Made by a program: the position numbers and the translations under genes. The notes below the pieces were generated by a model. The model was not told the origin of the DNA. It worked only from the letters and a program-made list of their open reading frames with translations, and did not search any database. Of a DNA stretch of 5,469 nucleotides, positions 5,207 to 5,469 are shown one piece after another (the stretch's first letter is position 1; each line of letters starts with the position of its first letter). This DNA comes from Ruminococcaceae bacterium UBA3451. Lineage in GTDB: Bacteria; Bacillota; Clostridia; Oscillospirales; Acutalibacteraceae. The stretch covers positions 14,055 to 19,523 of the forward strand of contig DFRY01000070.1 in assembly GCA_002378845.1 (NCBI GenBank), read 5' to 3'.

Positions 5207-5469
5207 ATGAAAGAGTACAATATTGTTTTACTAAAAGGCGACGGAATTGGGCCGGAAATCGTAACGCAGGCGGTTAAGGTGCTGAACCGCGCCGCGGAAA
5301 AATTCGGGTTTTGCATGAATTTTAAAGAAGCACTGCTGGGCGGCTGTGCCATTGACGCCACCGGGGTTCCCCTTCCGCAGGAAACCGTTGATCAATGCAA
5401 GGCGGCAGATTCCACCCTGCTCGGCGCGGTCGGCGGCCCGAAATGGGACACTCAGCCCGGTAATTTAAG
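5207..5469 (+). CDS. leuB: 3-isopropylmalate dehydrogenase, N-terminal part (runs off window)
   Basis: The frame opens at the ATG at 5207, nine bases after AAAGGGG (5191-5197), and stays open to the window end, giving 87 codons. LeuB oxidises and decarboxylates 3-isopropylmalate to 2-oxoisocaproate with NAD. Visible features are the N-terminal strand NIVLLKGDGIGPEIV (5-19), whose GDGIGPE is shared by the isocitrate/isopropylmalate dehydrogenase family, GGCAID.TGVPLP (45-57), and LLGAVGGPKWD (71-81), which is specific for LeuB over isocitrate and tartrate dehydrogenases. Roughly three quarters of the usual 350-360 residues, including the substrate Arg and metal Asp residues, are outside. It is 18 bases behind leuA with no terminator, so it is the second gene of the operon. 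Confidence 0.96.
   Translation, partial: MKEYNIVLLKGDGIGPEIVTQAVKVLNRAAEKFGFCMNFKEALLGGCAIDATGVPLPQETVDQCKAADSTLLGAVGGPKWDTQPGNL

Overview
The window looks like a chromosomal segment from a low-to-mid GC Bacillota bacterium, most likely of the class Clostridia (Oscillospiraceae/Ruminococcaceae-like). The reasons are strong AGGAG-type ribosome binding sites, sigma-A promoters, hairpin-plus-U-tract terminators, and a T-box leader in front of leucine biosynthesis genes. The placement is an inference from gene style; no species can be named from the sequence alone.

Layout. Positions 1-923 hold the 3' part of a glycoside hydrolase family 3 gene (NagZ-like beta-N-acetylhexosaminidase), whose start lies outside the window. 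It is followed 38 bases later by a 137-residue protein of unknown function (962-1375) that ends in a clear forward terminator. A reverse-strand terminator (1471-1502) closes the next gene, an XRE-type helix-turn-helix regulator (2250 down to 1546). Its promoter (2326-2298, reverse strand) carries two near-identical 19-base direct repeats, which look like its own operator. Divergent from it is a histidine phosphatase gene (2426-3127).

The right half is a leucine biosynthesis operon. A sigma-A promoter with consensus hexamers (3130-3158) starts two bases after the phosphatase stop codon. It drives a T-box leader (about 3165-3455) with a plausible CUC leucine specifier, a T-box motif, an antiterminator and a competing terminator. 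Behind it are leuA (3497-5188, 2-isopropylmalate synthase of the yeast/actinobacterial type) and the first 87 codons of leuB (from 5207, 3-isopropylmalate dehydrogenase), which runs off the window.

How it works together. When uncharged tRNA-Leu accumulates, the T-box should favour the antiterminator and allow leuA-leuB transcription; LeuA probably adds feedback inhibition by leucine through its C-terminal domain. No terminator is visible between the phosphatase gene and the T-box, so phosphatase transcripts may also end at, or read through, the leucine switch. The left half (hydrolase, unknown protein, regulator) has no evident functional link to leucine synthesis. I see no mobile element, CRISPR array, tRNA or rRNA, and nothing that clearly amounts to a new multi-gene system. 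The least explained items are the regulator with its repeat operator and the 137-residue protein.
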